A stretch of DNA of 64,000 bases, taken from Zhengitettix transpicula (taxonomy: Eukaryota > Arthropoda > Insecta > Orthoptera > Tetrigidae). Of the stretch, positions 48,284 to 60,979 are shown piece by piece. Position 1 is the first letter of the stretch. Each line of letters starts with the position of its first letter. The stretch is taken from the NCBI GenBank assembly GCA_037074705.1, contig CM073590.1:136419600-136483599 (forward strand), written 5' to 3'. The position numbers and the translations under genes were made by a program. The notes beneath the pieces are model-generated. The model had not been told where the DNA came from, did no database searches, and saw only the letters and a program-made list of their open reading frames with translations.

Positions 48284-48531
48284 ATTGGAAGGGCGTGGGG
48301 CAAGTAACAAATACCCGACCTACCTGATGCAGGTTTTTCTAGGGTTTTCCTTGCATCACATATAGGCGAATTTCCGGGTAGGATCCTTAAACGACAGCCC
48401 GGGGGACCTAGATAACCCTTGGCTACTTTCGTTTACTGTTCCGCATCCCCTCCTTCAGTCCCTTTCCTATGCTATTAAAGGGGAGTTGCCACCACGTGGA
48501 TTACCCTCCTGTAGCCTGTTACCCCTAAAAA
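48284..48531 (+). mobile_element. Family A retroposon fragment A10
   Basis: The 3' part of family A (sense plus) from GGAAGGGCGTGGGGC to 'TAGCCTGTTACCCCT' plus A4. It is 5'-truncated, as is common for retroposons, and lies 32 bp from the compound microsatellite. Confidence 0.75.
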
Positions 48532-48579
48532 CTTACTATAAATTACTTTATGTAAAGTTTTATAATGACTAGTAGAATG

Positions 48580-49429
48580 TGTGATGTACACTAGCGGTAT
48601 AAGTTAATTGGGGGTTAGTTTAATTGTTATTTAAGCATTTTAATTTATTTTACGAAATTAAATAAATTGAGAAATTGATTTTGGCCATGTGACCCCGGGG
48701 AGGAGGTGTGGATAATTAGGAAATTGAGATTTGTGGGGCCACAAATCTAATTACGATTGGGTAAAACTGCAGAATTCAATACCCTGAGGGTGGAAATTTC
48801 GAACAACCGAGGTGTAAAGGGAACTGTCAAAGCAAACGAGAGTTAGTTAGATTCAAGTATTGAGAAATTACATTTTATTAATGAGAAGTTAGGTTTACGT
48901 TTTGGTTAATTATATTCTAGTATTGAGAAGTTAAATTTAAGTTTGAGACGTTAGACTTTAGTTTTAGAGAAGAGAGTTTTAAGTTTTGAAAAGATTTGAG
49001 AAGAGAGATTTAGGATTTGAGAAGTAAGTTTTTAGTTTGAAGAAGCTGGTTCTTTAGTTTATGTGGAGTCGAATTTTAGTTTTGAGTGGAATTACGAGGG
49101 ATTGCAGCATTCGCTCCAGTCATCTGCGAAGTTTTGACATGGCCAGATCTGCAAATTTTAATGTACCAGAAATAATGACGTATTTTGGCCCACCAAACCC
49201 TGTTATAAATTATTTCTTTTGTTTGTTTGTTGTGTTTAATTTATTTTGTAAATTAGCCGTGTGTATTTAAATTGATAATGAGAAGGAAGTTCATGTTATT
49301 TGGTTAATAAAATATAAATTATTAATTGTTGCGATTAATTTCTCCCCTGAAATATAATTAAATTATTTCAGAGTAAAAAATTTACTTAAATATAATAATC
49401 AGTTAAAATCACTAATAAACACCGTTACA
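48580..49429 (+). mobile_element. Possible solo LTR
   Basis: It begins TGTGATGTACAC and ends 'AACACCGTTACA'. AATAAAATA lies near 49307, and the middle has a G-rich stretch with loosely repeated TTGAGAAGTTAGATTTAAG-type units (48860-49040). The last 100 bp are AT-rich. The terminal match is weak and no clear target duplication was seen. Confidence 0.3.
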
Positions 49430-50811
49430 GATGAGACATTACTAAAGTTTTTATTCTTAACAATAAAATTATAATGTAATAATATTCAATAATAATAAAT
49501 AATACATAAATTAAAAACTATAACAGAAAATTATATTATTTTAGTGACTCAGACTTGCAAATAATTGGCCAAATTGCGTTTCTTGTTAATAATAAATGCT
49601 GTGGTTCAGAAAATATACAAAAAAGAAACAGTTTAAAGGAGTGAGGTCATTTGATATTATTCATATACCAATCATCGATTAATTCTAGAATAATGTACGA
49701 AGCCGCTTTACTTCCGGCTCTCACATTTTAAAAATGGGATCAGAAAAATGTTTAAAAATAATAATAATTAAACAGATAATCTATTATGTAATTTAAGTAT
49801 CAAAACGTATCGATTTTGCGTCTGACTATTTCGCAACATTGGTCAGTATTCTAACCACCACTCGCGACGCTTCTCTTCTTTAGTTGCAAGGAGTGCGTTC
49901 CAATGCATCGTTCAGTAATGGTCTACAACAAACACGTGCGTCCATCTCCGTGACAGACGCTCCTTTCCATCCAGCAAGCATCAGGCCATTTTTCTCTGCT
50001 CAGCAAGCATTGTATTGGAGCAACAGCTATTACCGGGTCGGTAATGAGCTTCATTCACGACGACAACGCAACGGATGAGCCGGAGGTTGCAGCGCCACTG
50101 CTTCACATTTCAACTGTCCAGCAGACACACTCTGTTAATCAAGGAGCATCGTCGGAAATAGCATGTTTCCGCAATACAGTCAAGAGGATAATATCGTAAC
50201 ACAGCTCTCAAAGTGGCAGGATGCACAAAAGACTTATATTTTGCTACATGGGAACCAATATAAATAAATGATTAAGGACTTTGGGCGTTACAAGCTTCAG
50301 ATATGAGAAGAATAGCGTGGGAGAAAGGAAAAATGCACCAAATCAACGAATACATTGTGTATTAAAAAATTTCCAATAAACTAATTCTTTAAACTGTCTT
50401 ATAAACTTTACGGTTATTTTTAATGCCAAATTTGATCTTAGCAATAGTAAAAGTGAACAAATAATGTTTCTTTTGTTTGCTTACTATGACGCCTGTTTTC
50501 ATATGCACATGTTCGCTACCTAAGATACTGATCAAAATTTAACATGCGGATCGTCTCCTGCAAGCTCGTTACTGCTTAATTTGCATCTAGTTTCCCGTAA
50601 AGGTAGGATTGAAGTGGACATTTTTGGATTAATGGTGGCTGCTTCGAGCCTTAAGATGGATCATTCTTGTTATTCGAGCTTACGCGGCACTTGTTTAGAG
50701 AAGAAATGCTAACTCTATATATGTTTTCATTTTGTTCGGTGAATCCGTTATTCAATATTATCAATCTGCGTTTTACCTTATTCTGAATAAATATCTAACC
50801 ACTAATAGTAA
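49430..50811. other. Spacer with a GC-elevated stretch at 49830-50230
   Basis: I recognise no protein or repeat in the GC-elevated stretch. The rest is background. Confidence 0.35.
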
Positions 50812-51072
50812 GTAAGATAGCCAAATAGACACAGAAGAAGTGATAATATAAATAGCACAGAACGTATCGGGAAGCCTTGTTCTGTTCTTCAGGTCTTAAG
50901 AAAACTAAACATCACAGGAGCCTTAAAGGACACAACTGAACAGGTTAGTTGAAAAAAACTCAAAAACTTTAGAAGAAGCACCTGATGAAGAAGCAAGGCT
51001 ACCGGAAACGTGTGGTATTTATATCACCACTTCTTTTGTCTGAATTTGGCTATATTTCTTATTATTAATTTT
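50812..51072. repeat. Family D repeat, inverted pair (copy 3)
   Basis: The left arm (about 50812-50893) and right arm (about 50981-51072) are diverged reverse complements separated by about 87 bp. Each carries the module seen singly at 21.2 and 26.0 kb: CCTGATGAAG, a short loop, GGAAACGT, then TATTTATATCACCACTTCTT and TTTGGCTAT. Single copies elsewhere suggest this is a head-to-head pair or an intact element whose other copies have lost one end. Confidence 0.65.
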
Positions 51073-51939
51073 CAAAACAGTAGTAAAAATTTCATCTAAC
51101 CACTAAATTGAATTTTTTTTGCCCAAAATACTAAATATATGAAGAATAAATGTTAATATAACCACAATTATCTTGTAGTTTCACATTTGCTGTCCCATTG
51201 AGACTGCTACGTTTTTCCTGTCAGGCTGAGACTAATAATTGTTTTGGTATGGAGCAGTAGTTCTACATAAAGATTCCTTTGAGGTTTGGATTTAAACGAC
51301 ATGAACATGAAGCGAGAAAACGAAGTCCATTTATTGCAATATAAATCTGAGGAAATTAAACCATTAGGAGATGCATTGATTTGAATACGTCTTTTGTACT
51401 ACATATTTATTTCCAGTGTGTTATACTCTGTTTATTAATTTGTTTAATGGCTTGACTTTTAACATGAAGGGTTTAATGTTTTGGAAATATTTTTTCATAA
51501 ATAGTAAATAAATGCTACGTATATATCGTATATTATGGCAAAATATCCTCTGACTTTGGTGCCCCCAAATCTCAGTACATCCACTTTGTCTGTGAATATT
51601 CTCCGGATACATGGATAATTATGAAACAGGTAATTTTCAGTAAAATAATAGTTTTCTAAATATTTTAATAATCGAACAATGAGTAATTAGGTGCGGTTAT
51701 TATACATTAATTTTTGTGGTACAATAATGCGCCTAGTCCCTTATTCTCATTCAGAGGGCATTAAATTTTCTGAGGCTCGATCACGAACACGAAGCCCAAA
51801 CACACATAGTTCTCTTCCTTTACAAAGCTGCTCCAATGTTTACCAATCACATTGTCACGAAAACGCCGCCGACTATACATAAAACGCAATGAAATCTCAC
51901 ATTCAATCTATAATAATCGATTGTCAGGTTAATATATAT
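51073..51939. other. AT-rich spacer
   Basis: Nothing recognised; a slightly GC-richer patch lies at 51720-51890. Confidence 0.4.
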
Positions 51940-52971
51940 TGTAATACCCAGTTAAGGAGGACATAAATTTTGGTTCTTATTTCATCAGATTTGTTTACCA
52001 ACTCAGACTGGGGATTCTTGAGTGGTTTGTATAAAAAAAGATAATAATAAAATGATGGATAAACGGCTCTTAGAGAAGGGAAGGACTATAATTGGACGTT
52101 TAGCGGCTCTTAGAGCTAATGGTTTTGACAGACATCGGGACGGAACCCTAAAGGCATAATGACAGAAGTTTTGTGGACATCCAATTATATTAAAAGAAAA
52201 TGTTTATTTTAATTGTATTGAGTGGCTCTCGGAGCGTGAGAAAGCCAACAGTTGGTGTTTGTTTGGCGAACGTAGAAACTCAAAAACTGTGAAAAAAAGG
52301 GAATATTCTGGAGAAGGGGAAGGAGATAAAAGTTAGTTGGACAGGAGACCTCAAAGGAGATGGACGTGAAGTATGGTGCCAGAATCTGAACGAGAAAGAC
52401 ATAGGAGTTGAAATGTAGACCGCAAAGGAGGAGGACGTGGAGGCGGTGATAAATATTCGGTCAAATTGAATGGTGGCCGTGCCTAAAAATAAAATAAACA
52501 TTTTAGTCCATGTAAGCTGTCAGGAGTCGATATATCAAAAAGGATAACGTGAACGTGTCTGTGAAGCGTGTGTAAAAGTCTGTGCACAGAAGGGCATTGT
52601 AGATTAAAGTGCATTCCTGAAAAACCCAAATAAAATTGTAAGTAGACATTCAGTAATAAATTTTGTAAATTGTTAAATAAGGCTAATGAGTCAGATTTCG
52701 TTTTCATTTTATTTAATTGCATTGTTTAAATTGTAAATTTTAGTTTTCCGTTTCCTTATCAACCCAGTAAAGACCCTGGGGTATAGAGTCTGATTTATAA
52801 AATGTAACTGGATTATTAGTGTAGTTTAATTGTTGAGGTAAAATGATATAAAAAATATACAGAGATTTTCTTGAGTTGTATTATAGATGAATAAAATTGT
52901 TATGTTTAATAAAATTTATAACTTGTTTAATCTAAATTCCTATAACAATAATTATCAACAAGAGGGGTATT

Positions 52972-52974
<3 letters not shown>
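51940..52974 (+). mobile_element. Solo-LTR-like element B2, 1035 bp
   Basis: It begins TGTAATACCC and ends GGGTATTACA, a perfect 10-bp inverted pair of the TG...CA type. It contains a TATA box (TATAAAAA 52030-52037), 'GAGTGGCTCTCGGAGCGTG', 'GTTTCCTTATCAACCCAGT', and AATAAA signals in the last 90 bp. It aligns with B1 at 21.6-23.2 kb once the nested element there is removed. Both flanks are alternating AT, so a short ATAT-type target duplication is consistent but not provable. No open frame of note. Confidence 0.75.

Positions 52975-53038
<64 letters not shown>
52975..53038. repeat. (TA)n microsatellite abutting LTR B2
   Basis: An AT run starts at the base after the LTR end; it is interrupted once by ACAT near 53011. 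Confidence 0.95.
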
Positions 53039-53039
<1 letters not shown>

Positions 53040-56000
53040 ACAGTTGTGTTGAAGATTTAATGTTAAAAGTTATTTGTTTTGCAGGCAGCACATTTTACTT
53101 AAAAGTTTGACAGTTACTTACTATATGGTAAGAATGACAGCATGCAAGTGAATTATGAAGCTAGATAATTTCTGTTAATTAAACATCTGTGTACAGACCT
53201 AACTAGCTTTATTTAGCATGAAGTCGCAAAAAATAATTAACATAGATTAGAGCACATAGGCTTTAGTACGCGTGCTTCGACAAAATACTGCTTCTCCTTG
53301 GAAGCCCAAAGGTGTCTTCACAATAAATGACACCATTGGCCAGCTGGCGAGTAAAAGGAACCTTGAGAGAGTTTTAAGTCCCCTGTAATTTTCCCCGACT
53401 CAAAGATGTCTCAGAAGTTGCAACAAGTCTCTGTCGAGTCAGCGTTCTGTGGCAGTTTCGCTTATATCGTTACAAAAATGGAGAACGCTGACAAATATTC
53501 TTAAATTCTAGGAACATTTGTTTTAAACGAGTAGAAACCTGTCTTATTAAACGTGAAATGCGCCATCAACAATTGCTATTCGCGCGTAATTTAATTTTTG
53601 GGTTTTATTTGCACTCATTCTGGTTAATATAATAATTTCCAGTTGTACATCTGATAACGAGGTTATTCGAAAGTCATTTTTCCCAAAATAAGAGTTTTTT
53701 CGAAATGGTCTTGTTTTTTTAATGAAATTTAGCATATCTTGTCCGAAAATATCCAGAAACGGGTTAATCCAAAATCACTTTTTACTAGGGTTTTGCAAAT
53801 GCCCAGATAGGTCATTGTAAGTCGTCGAGATATGCAGAGCCACATGCATTACTGAATTTTTATTTCATTCGGACGACTAAGTTCTTCGTAGTTTTCGTGT
53901 TTGGGCATATAATTTCTGATCTATCCGGGTTAATAATCTAAAATAAAATAGGTCTTCAGCAGCGAGAGTGATTGTCAATACATATTTGACAAACTACAGT
54001 CAGTGCATTATTTTAACAATTCAAATTTCATGGAATTTTAAGTTGATGACCTTCAAACAACTTTTTTCTCCTGATTTTACACCCACTGAATTGATAACTG
54101 CATATAGTGATAAACGCATAAGAATAGGTCACGTGTTGCATTCACATTTCCATGAACGTGCTTATTGACAGATAAAAGCTTTATAAATATAAAAACTCTG
54201 TGATTTATTAGATTTCTCGGCAATATTAAGGGAGAGTTTGCTTCTAGTTCGGAGCAGGACGTCGTATGATTATTTTTCCCTTCTTACGGCCATTTATCAA
54301 CTTCGCTGTCATCTGACGTCTCGGGAAAGTAATTCATTATCCCGTAACGTATTTGTGATCATGTTACTCAGTGGAAGTTCACAAATACTATATTTAACGC
54401 AGAAAGTGTACGACGACATAATTGTTAAAATTAATTTGAAGGAATGTACTTAAAAATTTTGTTACGTGTCACCCACATCAATTTTGATAAATATCAATAG
54501 ACAATTGTTTTGACGTACTGACTGTTTAGTGCAGAAAATAAAAGCATTATTTCTGAAATTTCTAAAACATATCTAGAAAAAAATAATATTTTAGGGGACA
54601 CACAAAAAAGTAAAGGTAAGTCCATTATCTTGGTAAGATAGTAAATCCTCCAGATGAATAAATACAAATTCTGTCAGAGAAATGAGGGAACGTTCGCAAG
54701 TACAAAATTTAAAATTAATTTACTTTCGATATATTTCTTTTATTTTTTTTTGTTTAGCTTTAGCAGTCAGACTTTTACGAGGAAATAAAATTATTATTAA
54801 AATGCATTAAAACATACTATAAAGAATGTTTTTGATTGACGCTCTGGGATACCGGAATTAGTCAGTGCAACTAACGCTATACTTTAATAGTTAAGTTCCT
54901 TTTAAAGTTATTAATAAAAAATTCTGAAACATGAATTTATGAGAAATGAGATACGTGTATATACAGTCGATATTTTCTGTCAAATTAATTATGACAAATA
55001 AATCGAACATTTTCTTATAGTATTATTGTTGTGCGAAGGAGAAGAGAACGTTTCGTACACGCATGCCTGACAGTGGCGCCAGGCACTTATATTATCATCA
55101 TAAAAAATTTGAAACTGTTATTGATCTTTTTCTCGTCTGAGTATACCTGACAACAGTTTGAAGATCGAATATTTAATTAATGTGGTACATGTATTTCGGT
55201 GCTATGATTATCTTTCAGTAAGTATCCGATAAAAGTTTCCACTGCAATCTTTCGGTACGTACTATACTACTTGTGTCATCTGCTTCTGTTAGCGATATTT
55301 TCAAAAAATTTTGTCATTCTGTGTTTTGAAGATTTATTTAATCCTCAGCAAATAGAACCACATTTCAAATACTTTCGCTCTTCCCACTTTGAGATTTCTC
55401 TACTGTTTAATCCTGTGCTCTTCTTTGTCGATTAAGAAGTCTCGTCTGTAATTAGAGGTGTTTTAGATACTAATAAATTGTTTTCATAAATAATGCGTGT
55501 GTTGAGTTTGAGATATTTTTCTTCAGTAGGTTTCTTGGCACACCCTATTTCAGTTCATCAACTCCTCTTTAATAAGTATGAAATGGGTCTTAACTTAAAA
55601 TTTAAGATTCTATAAAAAAAATAGTTTTTCACCCCTCTCCCTACTTCAAATAATAAAATATCCAATAATAATAATATGTAGACGTTGTGCTAACATAATT
55701 TCGGTTGGTTCATATTACAATTCGAACTCTGTAGAATCTCTATGGTAACCGGTTTTGAGGGGCCCCACTACAGATCACGTTGGCTGACATGGAGCTTTTA
55801 ATTGGTATTCCGCCTTCTAACAAGCGGTTCGTCACTTGCGAGGGAGTGTTTCTCACAGTCTCTGAAGCCACTTTTTAAATCTGTATTGCTACTGCCGTCA
55901 TTGCAACTGTGAAGGATCCTGGGCACTTTCTGCTCAGTATTTCTTTTTCTATAATAGATTATATCTTTACCTTCAAAGTGCTTTTATTCATGTCTCTGAA

Positions 56001-56259
56001 CGGTTTCTGTACTTAAGCTCGAACTAAAATTACTTCATCTCACCTTATTTCTCTCTATTAGTTTTAACAGGTACGCTATATTACATGGGCAACAATTAGT
56101 AAAGACGTCAATCAAATTTTTTATAACTTATCGCATGGCTACAATTGATTTACTAAATCCGAATTCATCCTCATCAAACGCTATTGTTAAATACATTTCT
56201 TTTAATTAGTTTTTTTTCTGTACCATATATATTCCTTTAATACGCTATGGTTTCACTTC
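53039..56259. other. AT-rich spacer, nothing supported
   Basis: About 3.2 kb. The patches 53270-53470 and 55700-55930 are slightly GC-richer but give no recognised protein, RNA or second copy. The frames at 53968-54168 and 54238-54453 look like chance. Confidence 0.4.
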
Positions 56260-57547
56260 CCACTGTGAACAAAAAGTAAGGTGAATTTATTTAAAAAATA
56301 AAAAATTCTTTATTTATTCTTCGAAATAAATTTCATCCTATTCAAAGTAATCCCCGTCCGATAAAATGTACTTTTTCCGACGCTTTTTACAGTCCTCGAA
56401 ACAGTCGGAATAGTTTTTTTTCCGGTATAGCCTTCAAGACCTTCTTCGATTCGGTTATTATCTCCTCAATCGTGTCAAAACGGCGTCCCCGCATTAGCCT
56501 TTTGAGTTTTGTGAATAGCCAGAAGTGGCACGGAGCCAAATCAGGTGAATACGGTGGTTGCGGAACGATATGAGTCGAGTTTTTGGCAAAAAAGTCGCGA
56601 AGAACCAATGAAGTGTGACATGGTGGATTATCGTGATGAAGGAACCAAGAGTTGTTTGCTCATAATTCCCGCCGTTTCAGACGAATAGCTTCACGCAAAC
56701 GACGCATAACGCTCAAATAATATTCTTTGTTGTCAGTTTGGCCCGGCGGAAGGAATTCATAGTGCACCACACCACGATAATCAAAGAAAACTGTCAACAT
56801 GACCTTGATTTTCGGTCTTGCTTCACCTTTTGCACGATATTGGCTGGATTGGTCGGTGGTTTCAGGGTCGTATGCGTAAATCCAAGTCTCGTCTCCAGTA
56901 ATGATTCATTTCAAGTGGTCCTTATAGTCAGACAGCAAAGTTTCACACGCATCAACGCGACGCTGTTTTTTCCAAAAAATTGAGCGATTTCGGCACCAAT
57001 CGAGACTTGACGCGTTTGAGAGACAAACCATTCTTCAAAATGGTTTGGACTGAGCCAAATGATATTCCAACACTATCAGCGAGATCTGTAATTGTCCATC
57101 GACGATTTTCAAGCACCAAATCTTTGATTTTATGACGTGACCATCGTCGGTAGACGTTGATGGTCGTCCATTGCGCTGTTCGTCTTCAACGCGTTCTCGG
57201 CCCTCTTTGAACTCGTTGTACCACTTATAAACGTTTTTTTGTTCCATAGTTTGATCACCAAAGGCCTTCCGCAGCATTTTCAACGTGTCCGCACATGAAT
57301 ATTCGTTCCACAAACAAAATTTGATGCAAGCTCTTTGCTCAACAAAATCACCCATTGCAAAAATCGAGAAAGTCACTTTTGGTTGTTTACAAAAACACGT
57401 GTAACTCGGATATTATTAAACCTTTTAACAAACAGACGCTTGGCAAATATTATGGACAGTCCTACCAACCTAGGAAAAAAATTACCTGCCTTCCTAATAC
57501 CCGGGAGTTTTAAATGACAATTTCACCTTACTTTTTGATCACAGTGG
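56260..57547 (-). mobile_element. mariner element, copy 2
   Basis: The inverted ends CCACTGTGAACAAAAAGTAA and the complement of TTACTTTTTGATCACAGTGG agree with copy 1. TA follows the right end; the left flank has decayed to TC. The length is 1288 bp. The internal transposase lies on the minus strand and is broken. Confidence 0.95.
56314..57355 (-). pseudogene. mariner transposase (DD34D), inactivated
   Basis: The ATG at 57355 opens MGDFVEQRACIKFCLWNEY and the frame stays open through the DNA-binding half (CADTLKMLRKAFGD, NVYKWYNEFKEGRERVEDE). A small deletion near 57130 then shifts it. The first aspartate is present (TGDETW), and just before it a TGA replaces the usual cysteine codon. The second site is intact (HHDNPPCHT). 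The third aspartate is lost: YSPDLAPCHFWLF has H for D. Copy 1 has the opposite pattern at these two sites. Confidence 0.93.
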
Positions 57548-57762
57548 TACATAATCGGCATTGCTGTACTCAATGACACAGCCTGTTTATATTCTCTAAT
57601 ATTTTTTGCAAAGCATATATATATTTATGCTGTCGGAAGAAAATAAGTAAAAATTTTTGTAAGAAATATAATTACTAAGAAGTTGTAAATTATTTATTCA
57701 TAATAGATGTAAATGTATTCGTCGTCTCTATCGTAACTGGTTTAAGAAATTCTTTCGTGCAG

Positions 57763-57966
57763 CAGCTTGGTATTCGAGAAGCGATCCACATGGGGTGGGT
57801 TGTCGCTGACAAGGGACAAGCGCCTCCGGAAGGCGTTTTCTCCGGGGACACTTTCTGGTCACAAACACAAATTGAGTCCGTCCCTTGGCAACTGCGGATG
57901 CAATTGTATCCGATACTGAATTGGATAATACAGCGCCACGAAAAAAAATGCCGTTCGTTTCAGTAA
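57763..57966. other. Candidate exon, strand uncertain
   Basis: A GC-rich island stands in AT-rich flanks. On the plus strand a 3' splice-site-like TTCTTTCGTGCAG ends at 57762, and the frame QLGIREAIHMGWVVADKG...LYPILNWIIQ runs to a stop at 57966. On the minus strand another frame is open across the same bases (57728-57970, …RKCPRRKRLPEALVPCQ). I recognise neither. The island could be an exon or an old repeat. Confidence 0.2.
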
Positions 57967-58998
57967 ACAAAACTGCATTCTAAGAAAATCAATATTGTGT
58001 ATAATTCAATCAATTAAGCAAAGTTCAATAATTAAATATAAAACGTTCCTTGGGGTTTCAGGAATTGATACAGCGAATTCAATGCCACAGTTATCCTTAG
58101 CCATAGAATCAGTTATGTATTTCTCCATAATTAATTATTGAGTGAGAGTGCTTTTATTTTCAGAGTAACAACCACTTGGGCTGAAAGTTCGGCGTGTATT
58201 CGTACATGGTATTCAACCTTATAAAAAAACTCTCTTTTCGTAACACTGAAACAATCAACTATATGTGCACTGAAATAATTTTTCAATCACATTTGTTTTA
58301 TTATAGGTTTTATAGTGTTTTTATTGCACAATCGTTTAATGCACAAAAAAGAAGCGTTTACGTCCTACATCACGTTGATTATCTCGGACATAGATTTCTG
58401 ATTGTCGGATCCTATTTGTTTTTCGTAGTGTTGATAATACGGTTAGGATGTCACCGATTTGTAGGGAGTTTCTTTCTGCTTTTAGCTGAAGAAAATTGAG
58501 TATCACGTGCAAAGAACCATCGTTTCCGACTTAGTCATTTGTTTGAGTTAAGTAGAGAAGCTACGGTAGCACAAGCTACTTGAGATAATTGTACCGACGG
58601 TTACGGACAGAATCCATTGATCAAAGCACAATAAAAAAATGGTTTTGTTCTTTCAGGGAAACTTTAAAGGGTGTGATTCGTCACGTTCGGAAACGCCTTC
58701 GGGCTTTGGAGAAGACCTGATCGCTTTATTTTCATTGAGAACAGTTTTCAGCAAAAGGATCTCCTACGGACATTGACGAATCTCAGGACAGATAAACTGA
58801 TCTCGGCCTTTGACGAAAGACCGCAAAGTATCAGGTGAAGCACTCCACAAAAACATGCTAAATCCCCGTTTCTATATAATTATCATAATGATCGGCACGC
58901 TGTGTTGTAATACTTGTGTTATTTTTTATTTAAATTTTATTTTGAGTCTAAAGCGACTATATATTAACAGTACATTTGAATCACATACAATAATAACT
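57967..58998. other. Spacer
   Basis: A 3' splice-site-like TTTTGTTCTTTCAG ends near 58658, followed by a 40-codon open stretch (GNFKGCDSS...), but there is no further support. The frame 58194-58499 looks like chance. Confidence 0.35.
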
Positions 58999-60033
58999 CC
59001 GTTTTCGTCGATAATCCTTCAGAACGCAATCGACGAAAACCGAGGCAATTATTTTCATATGCTTCAATGTATATCCAATTAATTCGTTCACGATACTAAA
59101 AAATACCTAAAAACATTTTGTAGAGAATAATAAAAATTTATTATAAATTTAATAAAGCTATACAACAACACGTAAAAATCACAATGTGAGGTCACTTCTC
59201 TGTTTTATGTTTTAATAAAGTTCTAGGACCAGCTCCAGAGTTACTGGACCAATATCGCGCACAAAAACTATCCAAAGAGGCTTGTTTCTGCCGCATTTTT
59301 AAAATTTTCACGTCCAGCAACAGTTTTGTCTTGATGATGTTCTTGTACCCTAATCTACATTGTCTCTTCATCTGGAGAAACGGTTTCATCTTCCGTTTGT
59401 TATAGTTGTAAGTGAAGGTCAGTGGTGAGTTCTTCATTATGATTACTCACCAACTTTTCGAAACACCCTCTGCTGGCCTTAAAATCATTATCTACGTTAG
59501 CATTCGTCGAAGTCAATTTTAAATGAGGTCGTCGTACATCACATATGATGGCCTCAGAAATAGAACCGCCATTAGCTGTTTTTAATTGATCCAAAATAAT
59601 AATAACTGTTCGAATTATTCAATTGTTTCCGGTCTTTGTTTCTATATCACTGTCACGGTTGCCTCTACATTAGCCTTCTTGATTATTTCCTTTTGTGCCA
59701 TAATGGAACTTAGCGTTGATGGCGACTTCCCGTACATTAAACCGATTTCAGCAATCTTTTGAATAATTTATTGTTTATAAATTACGTGCGATACGTACAT
59801 TTTTAAACTTAAAATCGCAAAGTTAACTCAGTTTACCGAAATAGCAGGAAATAATTCACTCGCCATCAGTAAAAACTCTGAGAAACAATTTCTTTAACTA
59901 TTCGCGTGGGATGACACACAATGAGAATAAAATGTGGCAAGACAATAACAATAAATAGGGCAGTGGCCGACGAGACAAGTTATTTCTCGACGAAAACCGA
60001 AAAACGATAACCGAAGTCAACGAAAACCGATAT
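58999..60033 (-). mobile_element. Tigger/pogo-like element, internally deleted
   Basis: The ends share the string CGGTTTTCGT(C/T)GA in inverted orientation (58999-59045 at the left, 59985-60033 at the right), repeated within each end together with GATAATCC/GATAACCGAAG parts, as in Tigger termini. Between them lie N-terminal and C-terminal transposase pieces on the minus strand. At about 1.03 kb it is much shorter than an autonomous Tigger. Confidence 0.55.
59192..59790 (-). pseudogene. Tigger/pogo-like (CENP-B family) transposase, middle missing
   Basis: On the minus strand KIAEIGLMYGKSPSTLSSIM matches the helix-turn-helix of CENP-B/Tigger proteins. GSISEAIICDVRRPHLKL and FKASRGCFEKL follow, as in the second DNA-binding domain. 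The reading then goes straight into RQKQASLDSF and the C-terminal tail, so the whole DDE nuclease is absent. A stop separates the first two pieces (after VTVI, near 59650), and frames change between them. The product could at most bind DNA and could not cut it. Confidence 0.7.
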
Positions 60034-60883
60034 TTGACTATACTTTTATTATTACATAAATTGTAGCTCGTTTATATTTATTTTTAAATGTCCGTGTAAT
60101 AATTTATTAATTTAATGTTATAAAAAATGCAAAAAACCGTGTCTTTTAGAGATAATGCAGAACTTTGAATTGCTTCCTAGGAATATAACCTATAACTTCT
60201 GAGATATTTTTTCAACAACTCAGGCGTGTTGCTGCTGAAATTGAAGAAAAGGGACCGAGAGGACCGCATCAAGTGCTTCCGCATTTCTTCCGGTCTTTTT
60301 CCATCAATATTTGAGGAAACTCTTTCCATAACGAATCTGCTTTACGAACTTAGCTTGACGCCTTCTTCAACTACAAGCCAGCACATTTCAACACACGTTG
60401 AATGGAGAAACTAACAATGCTTTTCACTCACCTTGAGAATGTATTACTGTTTAATTTTATGTTTTATAATTGAAATTAAAAAAGTTATGGCAGAACGAAA
60501 ATACGCTACAAACATTTGCATCATTACTTGTTTCCAATAGTTTTGCATTTTTATAATTACTAGTCCGGTATAATATAATTATATCGAGTAATCCTTATAT
60601 TTGTATTAAAATTTATTACCCTAGGATTTTTTGAGACTTATTTGATATATTATTTTCGGCTGAAACATATTTTCATACGACATGTATAATAGTTTTGCGT
60701 ATGTTTACATTACATATAAATTAATTATGAGAGTATTAATGTAAATTATTCTAAAAATCAGTACTTTTTATGATTTAATCATTATTCAAACAATTGTTTG
60801 TGTTATAGCATCATTTTTGCCTATGACACAACTGAAAATAATTCTGAATTCGGATTCATAAAGGACCAGGATTGTTTAATTTA
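60034..60883. other. AT-rich spacer
   Basis: Nothing recognised. Confidence 0.45.
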
Positions 60884-60901
60884 ATACACACACACGCACA
60901 C

Positions 60902-60978
<77 letters not shown>
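60884..60978. repeat. Compound microsatellite (CA)n-(TA)n
   Basis: A CA run with a few CGCA interruptions passes directly into a TA run. Confidence 0.97.

Positions 60979-60979
<1 letters not shown>

Noticed and set aside
50981..51012. Hammerhead ribozyme: CTGATGA (50982-50988) and GAAAC (51005-51009) at a plausible distance.
   Set aside because: The bases next to the two conserved boxes do not pair to form stem II (A opposite G), and in the sister modules the GATG of the first box is itself part of the stem. The likeness is to the core letters only. A covariance search could reopen the question.
58194..58499. 101-codon frame with hydrophobic stretches.
   Set aside because: AT-rich codons easily give F, L, I and Y, so hydrophobicity is not evidence; no family recognised.
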